From Corynebacterium sp. (GTDB lineage Bacteria > Actinomycetota > Actinomycetes > Mycobacteriales > Mycobacteriaceae): a stretch of DNA of 64,000 nt. The notes under the pieces were generated by a model. That model was not told where the DNA came from. It worked only from the letters and a program-made list of their open reading frames with translations, and did no database searches. The DNA lies in assembly GCF_030532325.1 (NCBI RefSeq), contig NZ_JAUNLS010000003.1:90641-154640 (forward strand), in the 5' to 3' direction. Below are positions 42,125 to 51,444 of this stretch, piece by piece (position 1 is the first letter of the stretch; each line of letters starts with the position of its first letter). Made by a program: the position numbers and the translations under genes.

Positions 42125-42961
42125 ATGCCCTACTCAGGTCCTTTCCACTACGGCGACCGCGTGCAGCTGACCGACGCCAAGCGCCGCCACTACACCGTGG
42201 TCCTCGAGGAGGGCGGTGAGTTCCACTCGCACAAGGGGATCATCCGCCATGACGACATCGTGGGCTTGGACGAGGGCTCAGTCATCGACTCCACCCTGGG
42301 CAGCTCCTTCCTGCTCTTCCGCCACCTCATGGTGGATCACGTGCTGTCCATGCCGCGCGGCGCCGCGGTAATTTACCCCAAGGATTCCGCGCAAATCCTC
42401 GTGGAGGGAGACATCTTCATGGGCGCGCGCGTGCTGGAGGCCGGTGCTGGTTCCGGCGCGCTGTCCATGACTCTGCTGCGCGCCGTGGGTCCGCAGGGCC
42501 ACGTTTTCTCCTACGAGATCCGCGAGGATCACCTGGAGTACGCGGTGGATAACGTCCGCGAATACTTCGGCGAACAGCCGGAGTGGTGGAGCCCGCGCCT
42601 GGGCGATCTCGCGGATGTCACGGTGGAGGATCTCGGCGGCCCGGTGGATCGCATCATCTTAGACATGCTTGAACCCTGGGAGCACCTGGAGAAAGTGCGC
42701 GATCTGCTCATCCCCGGCGGCGTGTTCATGACCTACGTGGCCACTGTGCCGCAGCTGATGAAGGTCATGGAGGGCATCCGCGGGCTTCAGTGCTTCACCG
42801 AGCCGCGCGCCTGGGAGTCCCTGGTGCGCGAGTGGAAGGTCGAGGGCCTGGCCACCCGCCCGGAGCACCGCATGAATGCGCACACCGCCTTCCTCATCTG
42901 GACGCGCCGCCTCGCCGACGGCGTCACCCCGCCGCGCCCACAGCGCCGCGCGCGCCGCTAG
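42125..42961 (+). CDS. trmI: tRNA (adenine-58-N1)-methyltransferase
   Basis: 278 residues. It methylates A58 in the tRNA T-loop with S-adenosylmethionine, using motif I EAGAGSGALSMTLL and a Rossmann methyltransferase core. The N-terminal GDRVQLTDAKRRHYTVVLE is typical of TrmI. AAGGA is before ATG 42125. It is upstream of arc with a 76-base gap, as in mycobacteria (Rv2118c next to mpa). Confidence 0.94.
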   Translation: MPYSGPFHYGDRVQLTDAKRRHYTVVLEEGGEFHSHKGIIRHDDIVGLDEGSVIDSTLGSSFLLFRHLMVDHVLSMPRGAAVIYPKDSAQILVEGDIFMGARVLEAGAGSGALSMTLLRAVGPQGHVFSYEIREDHLEYAVDNVREYFGEQPEWWSPRLGDLADVTVEDLGGPVDRIILDMLEPWEHLEKVRDLLIPGGVFMTYVATVPQLMKVMEGIRGLQCFTEPRAWESLVREWKVEGLATRPEHRMNAHTAFLIWTRRLADGVTPPRPQRRARR

Positions 42962-43037
42962 GCGCTCGGGCACTCGGGCGCAAAGCTGCCTGCCGGTTCT
43001 GCCCAGAAGTGCCCGGGCGACGCGCTAGTGTGGAGCT

Positions 43038-44618
43038 ATGAACGACGCCACACGTGCCCACGATGGGGCTAGCGATCTCCCCCAGGACCGAGTAAGGGGC
43101 CGAGCCCGGGATACCGCCGCGCTGCGCCGGCAGATCGATCAGCTCTCCGAGCGCAACACCCGCTTGGCCGCGCTGCTGCAGGAATCCCGCGACAAGCTGC
43201 AACAGATGCTCGCGGACGTCAACGAGCTCTCCCAGCCGGCTTCCACCTACGGTGTCTTCCTGGGCTACGCTGCCCCGGCCGAGGCCGAGGTCTTTACCAA
43301 CGGGCGCGCCATGCGGGTCAAGATCTCCCCACTGGTGGAGCCGGGGATTCTCCAGGTGGGCCAGCAGGTGCGCCTGGGGGAGGGCTTCATCGTCGTGCAG
43401 GACTGCCCGCCCGCTGCCACCGGGGCGCTGGCCACGGTGCACGAGCGCCTCGGCGCCGAGCGCGCCATTGTGGCCAACTCCACCGGGGAGGAGCAGATCA
43501 TCGTGCTGGCAGCCGCGATTCGGGAAAGCGTGCGCGCCGGCGATACCGTGCTCATCGACACCAAATCGGGCGTGGCGACCGAGCGCGTACACAAGACGGA
43601 GGTCGCTCAGCTCTCCCTCGAGGAAGTTCCGGACGTCACCTACGCCGACATAGGCGGCCTCGACGAGCAGATTTCCCAGATCCGTGATTCGGTGGAACTG
43701 CCCTTCACCCACCCGGAGCTCTATCGCGCCTATGATCTGCAGCCGCCCAAGGGCGTGCTGCTCTACGGCCCGCCTGGCTGCGGCAAGACGCTCATCGCCA
43801 AGGCGGTGGCCAACTCCCTGTCCACCTCGCTGGGTGCCACCGCGCCCAGCTACTTCATCAATGTCAAGGGCCCGGAGCTGCTCAACAAATTCGTGGGCGA
43901 GACCGAGCGCCGCATCCGCCTCATCTTCGAGCGCGCCCGCGAGCTGGCGGCCACGCCGGGGGAGGACGGCACCCTACGCCCGGTCATCATCTTCTTCGAC
44001 GAGATGGAGTCAATCTTCCGCACCCGCGGCTCCGGTGTCTCCTCCGACATGGAAACCACGGTGGTGCCGCAGCTGCTCACGGAGCTGGATGGCGTCGAGA
44101 AGCTCAGCAACGTCATCGTCATCGGTGCCACCAACCGCGAGGAGCTCATCGATCCCGCCATCATGCGCCCGGGCCGCCTGGACATCAAGATCCGCGTCAA
44201 CCGGCCGAACAAGCAGGGCGCGCGCGATATTTTTGCCCGCCACCTCGACGAGTCCATCCCGCACGAGGGGGAGCTAGCCGGGCTTATCGATGCCGCCGTG
44301 GAGGAGCTTTACGCCGACCGCCCCTTCGTGCGGCTCAACTTCCACAGCGGCGAGTCCCAGGTGCTGCACTACCGCGACTTTGTCTCCGGCGCGCTCATCG
44401 CGAACGTCGTCGCGCGGGCCAAGAAGCTCGCCATCAAGGATTCCATCAAGTCTCAGGACGCGGCGGGGCTGAGCGCCGCCCACCTGCGCGAGGCCATCGC
44501 TGCCGAGCAGGCGGAGTCAGAGTACGTGCCGAGCTCCACCAACCCGGAGGAGTGGGCCAAGATCATCGCCGGCACCCGCACCGGCGCGCACGTCGGCAGC
44601 GTTGATCTGCTGACCTAA
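43038..44618 (+). CDS. arc: ARC/Mpa-type AAA+ ATPase (proteasome-associated)
   Basis: 526 residues. N-terminal coiled coil (about 20-60), tandem OB domains (about 65-215), and AAA+ core with Walker A GPPGCGKT and Walker [12 protein letters not shown]. In mycobacteria, Mpa captures pupylated proteins for the 20S proteasome through its coiled coil. Here the C-terminus reads [11 protein letters not shown] and lacks the GQYL-type tail that opens the 20S gate. That fits the absence of prcBA; in C. glutamicum the ATPase disassembles pupylated ferritin instead. It heads the pupylation cluster. Confidence 0.95.
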   Translation: MNDATRAHDGASDLPQDRVRGRARDTAALRRQIDQLSERNTRLAALLQESRDKLQQMLADVNELSQPASTYGVFLGYAAPAEAEVFTNGRAMRVKISPLVEPGILQVGQQVRLGEGFIVVQDCPPAATGALATVHERLGAERAIVANSTGEEQIIVLAAAIRESVRAGDTVLIDTKSGVATERVHKTEVAQLSLEEVPDVTYADIGGLDEQISQIRDSVELPFTHPELYRAYDLQPPKGVLLYGPPGCGKTLIAKAVANSLSTSLGATAPSYFINVKGPELLNKFVGETERRIRLIFERARELAATPGEDGTLRPVIIFFDEMESIFRTRGSGVSSDMETTVVPQLLTELDGVEKLSNVIVIGATNREELIDPAIMRPGRLDIKIRVNRPNKQGARDIFARHLDESIPHEGELAGLIDAAVEELYADRPFVRLNFHSGESQVLHYRDFVSGALIANVVARAKKLAIKDSIKSQDAAGLSAAHLREAIAAEQAESEYVPSSTNPEEWAKIIAGTRTGAHVGSVDLLT

Positions 44619-44666
44619 GGCGCCACCCTCGTCATCCACAATCCGGTTTGAAAGAAAGGCCCCCAC

Positions 44667-46184
44667 ATGGCACGAGTTATGGGTACTGAGACCGAGTACG
44701 GAATCTCGACTCCGCAGCGCCCGGATCTGTCCCCGATCATCACATCCACCCACGCGGTGGTGGCCTACGCCGCACTGCGCACCGGGGCGCGCTCGCGCTG
44801 GGATTTCAGCGAGGAGCACCCGCTGCGCGATAGCCGCGGTTTTGATCTCAAGCGCTATCAAACCGTGCCGGTGGTCGACCCCAACGCCATCGGCGTGGCC
44901 AACGTGGTCACCGCCAACGGCGCGCGCTTTTACGTCGACCACGCCCATCCGGAGTATTCCTCCCCGGAGTGCACCAACGCCTGGGACGCCATGCTTTACG
45001 ACGCCGCCGGGGACCTCGTCCTACGCCAGGCCGCCGCGGCCGTCGAGGAGCTCAGCAAGCAGGGTACCTCGGTGCTGGCCAACCACGAGCCCTGCCCGCC
45101 GCTGCGCTTTTACAAGAACAACGTTGACGGCAAAGGCGCTTCCTACGGCTCGCACGAGAACTATCAGTACTCGCGCTCCACGGACTTCGAAGCGATTGCC
45201 AGCGGGCTGATCCCCTTCTTCGTCGCCCGCCAGGTGGTCACCGGTGCCGGGCGCGTGGGCCGCGGCCAGGACGGGGAGGACTCGGGCTTTCAGATCTCCC
45301 AGCGCGCCGACTACATCGAGCAGGAAATCTCGCTGGAAACCACGCTCAACCGCGGCATCATCAACACCCGTGACGAGCCGCATGCCATCGCCGAGGACTT
45401 CGGCCGCCTGCACGTCATCATCGGGGATGCCAACATGTCGCAGACCTCAAACTTTCTCAAGCTGGGCATGACCTCGCTGGTGCTCGACGCCATCGAGGAG
45501 GGCATTGACTTTAGTGGCCTCACCCTGCGCGATCCGGTGGCCGAGGTATCCCGCGTCAGCCACGATCCCACCCTCACCCACGCCTTAGAGCTGCGCGACG
45601 GGCGCCGGCTCACCGCCCTGGAGCTCCTGGCGCAGTACCGTGAGCGGGTGACGGCGCGCGGGGACGTCGAGAAGCAGGTGCTCGATCGCTGGGATGAGGT
45701 GGTGGGGCTCCTGGCGCAGGACCCGCTGCAGGCCGCGCACCTGCTGGACTGGGTGGCCAAGTACCGACTGATTAGCGGCTACGTGGACAGGGGAGTGGCC
45801 ATCGAGGATCCCAAGCTCGCGCTCATTGACCTGCAGTACTGCGACATCGATCCGCAGCGCTCCCTTTATCACGCGCTGGTGCGCAAGGGGCAGATGCGCA
45901 CCCTGGTAGATGAAACCGCCATCGAACAGGCCGCGCAGGTGCCGCCGGCCGATACCCGCGCCTTCTTCCGTGGGCGGGTGACCACAGACTTTGCCGAGGA
46001 CGTTTTGGCGGCGTCCTGGCAGTCCATCACGCTGCGCGCCCCGGGCGGCCAGGCACGCGTGGCCCTCGACGGCACCACGGAGCTGAACGCCGAGGCAGTG
46101 GGCCCTGCGCTCGAGGCAGCCACCAGTGTGGAGGATCTGCTGGCTGAACTGCGCCATTCGGGCATCGCCGTGGAGTATTCTTAA
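44667..46184 (+). CDS. dop: Dop, Pup deamidase/depupylase
   Basis: 505 residues. Glutamine-synthetase-related enzyme that removes Pup from targets and, in species with Pup-Gln, deamidates Pup. It starts MARVMGTETEYGIST with the ATP-site Glu, and VDHAHPEYSSPEC carries the catalytic Asp. It differs from PafA by the Dop loop after RYQTV. Because Pup here already ends in Glu, depupylation should be its main role. The gene lies between arc and pup. Confidence 0.95.
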   Translation: MARVMGTETEYGISTPQRPDLSPIITSTHAVVAYAALRTGARSRWDFSEEHPLRDSRGFDLKRYQTVPVVDPNAIGVANVVTANGARFYVDHAHPEYSSPECTNAWDAMLYDAAGDLVLRQAAAAVEELSKQGTSVLANHEPCPPLRFYKNNVDGKGASYGSHENYQYSRSTDFEAIASGLIPFFVARQVVTGAGRVGRGQDGEDSGFQISQRADYIEQEISLETTLNRGIINTRDEPHAIAEDFGRLHVIIGDANMSQTSNFLKLGMTSLVLDAIEEGIDFSGLTLRDPVAEVSRVSHDPTLTHALELRDGRRLTALELLAQYRERVTARGDVEKQVLDRWDEVVGLLAQDPLQAAHLLDWVAKYRLISGYVDRGVAIEDPKLALIDLQYCDIDPQRSLYHALVRKGQMRTLVDETAIEQAAQVPPADTRAFFRGRVTTDFAEDVLAASWQSITLRAPGGQARVALDGTTELNAEAVGPALEAATSVEDLLAELRHSGIAVEYS

Positions 46185-46245
46185 GCACGCTAGCCGCGTG
46201 CGCGAGGACCGTGCACGCGCACCATGAATGAGGAAGGAGAGAATC

Positions 46246-46434
46246 ATGGGCGGACAGTCCCAGGTCAACGCCGGCGGCGGCCCGGCAGACGAGAACAACG
46301 CAGAGGAGCTTTCCGCAGGTCAGGTCAGCATCAACAGCGCTGGCACCGATGATCTCCTGGCGGAAATCGACGGCCTGCTGGAAAATAACGCCGAGGAGTT
46401 CGTGCGCTCCTACGTCCAAAAGGGCGGCGAATAG
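46246..46434 (+). CDS. pup: Pup, prokaryotic ubiquitin-like protein (ends GGE)
   Basis: 62 residues from ATG 46246, with AAGGAG upstream; the open frame to 46228 is not used. Disordered N-terminal half, then the Mpa-binding helix (DDLLAEIDGLLENNAEEFV) and VQKGGE at the end. The C-terminal Glu is directly usable for PafA ligation without Dop deamidation. It is followed by pafA at 2 bases, with no prcB or prcA between as in mycobacteria. Confidence 0.96.
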   Translation: MGGQSQVNAGGGPADENNAEELSAGQVSINSAGTDDLLAEIDGLLENNAEEFVRSYVQKGGE

Positions 46435-46436
46435 GA

Positions 46437-47867
46437 GTGGAGCACGGCAGCGGACCCGTCTACGCGCGCCGCATCATGGGCATCGAGACCGAGTACGGCA
46501 TCACGGCCTCGACCCCGAGCGGCGCGCGCGCTTTGTCACCCGACGAGATTGCGCGCACGCTCTTCCGGCCGGTGATGGCGAAGTACTCGTCCTCGAATAT
46601 CTTTCACACCAACGCCTCCCGGCTCTATCTGGATGTCGGCTCGCACCCGGAGGTGGCCACCGCTGAATGCGATAGCCTTACCCAGCTCATCAACTACGAG
46701 CGCGCGGGAGACCTGCTTGTCGACGATCTCTCGCGCCGCGCCGAGGAAACCTACGCCGCCCAGGGCGAAAAGCGCCACGTGTACCTGCTCAAGAACAACG
46801 TGGACTCCGCGGGCAACTCCTACGGCTGCCATGAGAACTACCTCATTGGCCGCCACGTGGTGCTCAAGGATCTGGGCGTGGCGCTTTTGCCCTTCATGAT
46901 CACCCGCCAGCTGATCTGCGGCGCCGGCAAGATTCAGCCCGCCCAGGGCGATGCCCCCGCCCAGTTCCTGCTCTCGCAGCGCGCTGACCAGGTATGGGAG
47001 GGTGTGTCCTCGGCCACCACCCGTTCGCGGCCCATCATCAACACCCGCGACGAGCCGCACGGGGATTCCAAGCGCTTCCGCCGCATGCACGTCATCGTGG
47101 GCGACTCCACCATGGCCGAGCCCACCCTGGCGCTCAAAGTGGGCTCCACGCTGCTTATGCTGGAGATGCTCGAGGCCGGCTTCGAGCTCCCGCGCTTCGC
47201 CGTGGTGGACCCCATCCGGCACATCCGCGCCATCTCCAAGGATCTCACCGGTGCCACCGAGCTGCCCCTCGAGGAGGGTTCTTCCGTCACCGCCCTGGAA
47301 ATCCAACAAGCACTGTGTGCCGCGGCCGAGTCCTGGCTGGAGCACCGCGAGGATGCCGGAACCCCAACCAGCGAGCTGGCCCGAGTGGTAGACCTGTGGA
47401 AGCGCACCCTGGCGGCGATTGCCTCGCAGGATTTCAGCGCGGTGGATCGCGAGATCGACTGGGTGATCAAGCTAGGCCTGCTCGAGCGCTACCGCAGCGC
47501 GCTAAGAGTCCAAGGCCTGGGTGGGGGCTGGGAGCACCCCAAGCTGGCCCAGATCGATCTCACCTACCACGACATTCGCCCGGGCCGCGGGCTCTACAGC
47601 GTGCTTGAGCGCCGCGGCATGGTGCAGCGCTGGACCACCGACGAAGCCATTGCGGCCTGCGTGGATACCCCGCCGAGCACCACGCGCGCCAAGCTGCGCG
47701 GGGAGTTCCTGCGCGCCGCCCACGCCGCGCAGGCGGATGTCACGGTGGACTGGACGCGCCTCAAGGTCAACCGGCCGGAGCCGATGACCGAGGAGTTCCT
47801 GGATCCCTTCGCTAGCGAGGATCCGCGCCTCGAGGAGTTGATCACGTACATGAACCGGGAGAAATAG
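46437..47867 (+). CDS. pafA: PafA, Pup ligase
   Basis: 476 residues. It attaches the C-terminal Glu of Pup to lysines of target proteins with ATP. GS-like core: RRIMGIETEYGITAS near the start, then DVGSHPEVATAECDSL with the catalytic Asp. GTG 46437 lies two bases after the pup stop, so translation is probably coupled. The N-terminus is slightly extended relative to MxRRIMGIETE; the ATG at the MGIETE position is an unlikely alternative. Confidence 0.95.
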   Translation: MEHGSGPVYARRIMGIETEYGITASTPSGARALSPDEIARTLFRPVMAKYSSSNIFHTNASRLYLDVGSHPEVATAECDSLTQLINYERAGDLLVDDLSRRAEETYAAQGEKRHVYLLKNNVDSAGNSYGCHENYLIGRHVVLKDLGVALLPFMITRQLICGAGKIQPAQGDAPAQFLLSQRADQVWEGVSSATTRSRPIINTRDEPHGDSKRFRRMHVIVGDSTMAEPTLALKVGSTLLMLEMLEAGFELPRFAVVDPIRHIRAISKDLTGATELPLEEGSSVTALEIQQALCAAAESWLEHREDAGTPTSELARVVDLWKRTLAAIASQDFSAVDREIDWVIKLGLLERYRSALRVQGLGGGWEHPKLAQIDLTYHDIRPGRGLYSVLERRGMVQRWTTDEAIAACVDTPPSTTRAKLRGEFLRAAHAAQADVTVDWTRLKVNRPEPMTEEFLDPFASEDPRLEELITYMNREK

Positions 47868-47875
47868 CAGCAGCA

Positions 47876-48901
47876 ATGGCTTCGAGCAAGCGAGACAACA
47901 CCATTGAGCGTCTCACCAACCTCTCTTTTGCCCTGCAGGGGGCGGCATCTGACGGCGCCTCTCCCGACCGCAGCGCGGCGTGGATCCGCAAGCACGTCGA
48001 GGGCTACCAGGGCCGCAGCGACGAGGCCTTCTACAAGCTGGTCTCCCGCGATGTGGCCACGCTGCAGCGCGCGGGCGTGCCCGTGGTCCAATCCTCGGCG
48101 GAGGAGGGAACCCTCTACCGGCTCAACCCGGAGGAATACCAGCTTCCCGCCGTCGAGTTCACCCCGGAGGAGGCCATGGTTCTGGGGATCGCCGGCGGCA
48201 TCGGCCAACCCGGCGGGCTCGGTGACTTTACGCTTTCCGCGTGGACCAAGATTGCCGCCTCAGGCGCCTCGCGAGATCTGGCTGGCGCGCCGGTGTACAC
48301 CGCGGTCAACGACATCACCCGGATGAGCCCAGAGCTGACCACCGCCATTCTCACCGCGGTGCGCGCGGGCCTGCGCATCTCCTTTGACTATCGGGCCACC
48401 CCCTCAGCCGAGCCCGTGCGCCGCCGCATGGATCCGTGGGGGCTGGTCACCCACCACAGCCGCGTCTACTTGGTGGGATGGGATGCCGATAGGGAAGACA
48501 CCCGGGTCTTTCGCATCACGCGCGTCTCCAACGTCAAGCGCTCCCGCCAAGAGGCCACCCACCTCGGGGCTCCGGCCCCGCTGCAGGAGATTGTGGAGCA
48601 GGCCCTGCAGCGCGACGGTACTGTCGACGCAGTGCTGCGCATCCCGCAGGGCCGGGCGCTCGAGCTCAGCGAGGCCGGGGCTCGCCGCGCGGACGGCCTG
48701 GTGGAGCTTCAAGGCGTGGGCCGTGACTGGCTGGTGCGCACCGCCGCGGGCTACGCGCCCGAGGTGATCGTGGTGGAGCCAGAATCGGTGCGCGAGGAGA
48801 TCCGCGCGCTGCTGCGGGCCGGCATAACGGACGAGCACGACAGCGAAGAGCCATACATGAGAGCTGAAGTGCCGGAAAAGAGAGCCAGTGAAGAGAACTA
48901 G
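47876..48901 (+). CDS. pafB: PafB, WYL-domain transcriptional regulator
   Basis: 341 residues. N-terminal winged HTH (about 1-65), then a WYL domain (MDPWGLVTHHSRVYLVGWD) and a C-terminal WCX-like domain. PafB and PafC together form the transcriptional activator of the RecA-independent DNA-damage response in mycobacteria. It starts 8 bases after pafA and is cotranscribed; the last residues (KRASEEN) extend beyond the domain. Confidence 0.93.
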   Translation: MASSKRDNTIERLTNLSFALQGAASDGASPDRSAAWIRKHVEGYQGRSDEAFYKLVSRDVATLQRAGVPVVQSSAEEGTLYRLNPEEYQLPAVEFTPEEAMVLGIAGGIGQPGGLGDFTLSAWTKIAASGASRDLAGAPVYTAVNDITRMSPELTTAILTAVRAGLRISFDYRATPSAEPVRRRMDPWGLVTHHSRVYLVGWDADREDTRVFRITRVSNVKRSRQEATHLGAPAPLQEIVEQALQRDGTVDAVLRIPQGRALELSEAGARRADGLVELQGVGRDWLVRTAAGYAPEVIVVEPESVREEIRALLRAGITDEHDSEEPYMRAEVPEKRASEEN

Positions 48902-48919
48902 AGTGAGGAGAACGAGACC

Positions 48920-49876
48920 GTGACCGATGCTTCCAGCAAACTGCACGCGCTGGTGCGCTCGCTCAATCTCATCCCGTACTTCCGCAGCCACCCGGAGCAG
49001 ACCCCGATGGAGGTTGCCACCGATCTGGGGATGAGCCCCGAGGAGCTCAAGGAGGCCGTGGACCGGCTGTTTTGCTCCGGGGTGGGGCGCAACACCGAGG
49101 ACCTCATCGATCTCTCCTTCAGCTACCGCGAGGGGATCCAGATCTTCAACGATCAGGGCCTCAACAAGGCCTTGCGCTTGACTCCCACCGAGGCTGGAGC
49201 CTTGCTGCTCACCCTCGAGGCCTTGGAGGCGACGCCGGGGCTTATCGACGCCGCCGCGGTCCAGTCCGCCGCGGCCAAGCTGCGCGGGATCATGGATGAA
49301 AAGACCGCGGCCATCTACGACTCCCTGGCGCACACCGACCCCACCGAGTCCGAGGTGCAAGCCACCTTGGCCGAGGCCGTGGAGCGCAGGGTGAAGGTGA
49401 GCTTTGAGTACTGGAGTGCCAGCTCGGACTCCTTAAGCCAGCGCGTGGTCGATCCCGCACGCATCTTCATCGTGGAGGACGAGCCCTACCTCGTGGCCTG
49501 GGAGGAAGCCAACGGCGAGCACCGCACCTTCCGCCTCGATAGAATGCGCGAGGTCCGGCTCCTGGAGGAGCCAGCTCAACCCCGCCTGCGGGAGCTGGAT
49601 TTTGACCCGGAGGATCCGTTCTCCATGCGACACGCACTGGCCATAGAGCTAGAGATTCACCAAGAATTCACGTGGCTGGCCGAGCAGTACGATATCGAGC
49701 TCGGCGAGGACCTCGGAAACGGCTATATAGCTGCAACGATGCGCGGGGGCTCGTTGGCGTGGTTCCTGCGCTTTGCCTTAGGCCAGGGGGATAGATTCCG
49801 CGTCGTGGGCCCCGAGAGCGTGGTGGAGGCCTTGGCGGATCACCGAAAGCAAGCCCTGGCGGGCTATACTCTTTAA
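48920..49876 (+). CDS. pafC: PafC, WYL-domain transcriptional regulator
   Basis: 318 residues from GTG 48920, preceded by GGAGAA. HTH N-terminus (TPMEVATDLGMSPEELKEAV), then WYL-type domain (DEPYLVAWEEANGEHRTFRLDRM). Partner of PafB. A TATACT box near its 3' end (49865) may drive tatA separately. Confidence 0.92.
   Translation: MTDASSKLHALVRSLNLIPYFRSHPEQTPMEVATDLGMSPEELKEAVDRLFCSGVGRNTEDLIDLSFSYREGIQIFNDQGLNKALRLTPTEAGALLLTLEALEATPGLIDAAAVQSAAAKLRGIMDEKTAAIYDSLAHTDPTESEVQATLAEAVERRVKVSFEYWSASSDSLSQRVVDPARIFIVEDEPYLVAWEEANGEHRTFRLDRMREVRLLEEPAQPRLRELDFDPEDPFSMRHALAIELEIHQEFTWLAEQYDIELGEDLGNGYIAATMRGGSLAWFLRFALGQGDRFRVVGPESVVEALADHRKQALAGYTL
49865..49870 (+). promoter_or_regulatory. Possible promoter -10 for tatAC
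   Basis: TATACT just before the pafC stop. Transcription would begin near 49877 and give a leader that contains the 21-base inverted repeat. Confidence 0.4.
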
Positions 49877-49894
49877 CTGTTTATTGCACACCCA

Positions 49895-49915
49895 GGGCAG
49901 GCACGGTGCCTGCCC
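49895..49915. repeat. 21-base inverted repeat between pafC and tatA
   Basis: GGGCAGGCAC-G-GTGCCTGCCC, perfect arms. It can form an RNA hairpin with a small loop, but there is no T-tract after it. It may attenuate or stabilise the tatA mRNA. Confidence 0.65.
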
Positions 49916-49937
49916 AATGGTCGAGAAAAGAGGACCC

Positions 49938-50225
49938 ATGGGACCTAGAGAGATCATCGTCATTGCGCTCGTCATCGTTCTTTTGTTCGGTGCCCGCAAG
50001 CTTCCTGAGTTGGCCCGTTCCGTCGGCCGTTCGATGCGCATCTTCAAGTCTGAGGTCAACGAGATGAACGCCGAGAACAACAAGGGCGAGATCTCCTCCA
50101 AGAAGCAGAGCGAGGAAGAGTTCTGGAACAGCCCGGAAATGCAACCGGGTTCCACCCAGGCCGCACAGAACCAGGCGGCCCCGAACCAGGCTGATCAGCA
50201 GAAGCAGGCCGGCCCGCAGCAGTAA
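49938..50225 (+). CDS. tatA: TatA, twin-arginine translocase pore subunit
   Basis: 95 residues from ATG 49938 with AGAGGA before it. One TM helix (IIVIALVIVLLFGARKLPEL) followed by an amphipathic helix and a Gln/Asn/Ala-rich cytosolic tail. FGxxxLPE is the hallmark of TatA/B. It works with TatC for export of folded proteins. tatAC after pafC is the usual actinobacterial order. Confidence 0.95.
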   Translation: MGPREIIVIALVIVLLFGARKLPELARSVGRSMRIFKSEVNEMNAENNKGEISSKKQSEEEFWNSPEMQPGSTQAAQNQAAPNQADQQKQAGPQQ

Positions 50226-50286
50226 GCGCTCGCTACTGTCCTGCATATTTGTTGCCTGCACTCGCCTGCAAAGGAATTAATTCTTC

Positions 50287-51405
50287 ATGTCCACCCCGAA
50301 GGGAAGCGCGCCGCGGCCGCAGACTGCCACTCAGCCACGGGCGCCCAAGCGCCCGGGCAAGCAGTCCGGCCTGTTTCAGAAGCTGCGCGCACAGCGCAGG
50401 GCCAAGGCGAACCCGACGGGGGAGATGACCCTCGTTGAGCACCTCCAGGAGCTGCGCCACCGCATCGTTGTCTCCCTGGTTGCTGTGTTCATCGGCGCGG
50501 TCATCGGCTTCATCTGGTACCAGGAAGCGCCCTTCGGCATGGACCCGCTGGGTGAAATCCTGCGTAAGCCTTATTGTTCGCTTCCGCCGGAGATGCGTCT
50601 TTCCTTCGGCGAGGACGGCGAATGCCGCCTGCTGGCCACCAGCCCCTTCGAAATGCTCATGCTGCGCATGAAGATCGGCGCGCTGGCCGGCACCGTGCTC
50701 TCCTCGCCGGTGTGGCTCTATCAAATCTGGGCCTTCATCGTGCCCGGCCTACACAAGAAGGAGCGGCGGGTCACCATCATCTTCGTAGCCTCCGCGGTCT
50801 CGCTCTTCGTGGCCGGCGCCGTGCTGGCCTACTTCATCCTGGCCGTTGGCCTGGAGTTCCTCGTGGGCATCGGCTCCGAGTTCCAGACCGCCGCGCTCAC
50901 GGGTGAGAAGTACTTCTACTACCTGCTGGCCATGCTGCTCATCTTCGGCGTGAGCTTTGAGATCCCCCTTCTCATCATCACGCTCAACATCGTGGGCATC
51001 CTGGAGTACCGCCACATCAAGTCCAAGCGCCGCCTGATCTTCGTCGTGGTGATGATCTTCGCCGCGGTGGTCACCCCGGGCCAGGACGTCTTCACCATGA
51101 TCGTGCTGGCCTGTGCTCTGGAGCTGCTCATGGAGGCATCCTTCCAGTTCTGCCGCATCAACGATAAGCGCCGCAAGCGCGAACGCCCCGACTGGATGGA
51201 CATGGACGATGAACAGGCCTCCGCGCTGGGGGAGGCCCCGGGAGGCATTCAAGCCCCCACTCCGGTCAGCGCGCCCAGCAGCGTGCAGGCCTCGCCCTCC
51301 CCGCGGACCGTCCGCCCCGCCAACGCCGAGCACAGCGCACCGGTGGCACAGCGGGACATCGCCAAGCAACCGCCCGCGGGCGGGCTTTTCGACGACGTCC
51401 TCTAG
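50287..51405 (+). CDS. tatC: TatC, twin-arginine translocase receptor subunit
   Basis: 372 residues, longer than the roughly 260 of many TatC proteins. A basic N-terminal extension of about 45 residues precedes MTLVEHLQELRHRIVVSL, and a Pro/Ala-rich cytosolic tail of about 90 follows. Six TM helices lie between about residues 60 and 285. SPVWLYQIWAFIVPGLHKKE is a TatC signature. TatC recognises RR signal peptides. Confidence 0.95.
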   Translation: MSTPKGSAPRPQTATQPRAPKRPGKQSGLFQKLRAQRRAKANPTGEMTLVEHLQELRHRIVVSLVAVFIGAVIGFIWYQEAPFGMDPLGEILRKPYCSLPPEMRLSFGEDGECRLLATSPFEMLMLRMKIGALAGTVLSSPVWLYQIWAFIVPGLHKKERRVTIIFVASAVSLFVAGAVLAYFILAVGLEFLVGIGSEFQTAALTGEKYFYYLLAMLLIFGVSFEIPLLIITLNIVGILEYRHIKSKRRLIFVVVMIFAAVVTPGQDVFTMIVLACALELLMEASFQFCRINDKRRKRERPDWMDMDDEQASALGEAPGGIQAPTPVSAPSSVQASPSPRTVRPANAEHSAPVAQRDIAKQPPAGGLFDDVL

Positions 51406-51430
51406 TTCTGTCGCACCCGCGCCCGCCGGG

Positions 51431-51444
51431 TAGGGTGAGAGGCT
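51431..51444 (+). promoter_or_regulatory. Leaderless promoter -10 of helY
   Basis: TAGGGT at 51431-51436 ends eight bases before ATG 51445. Confidence 0.5.
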
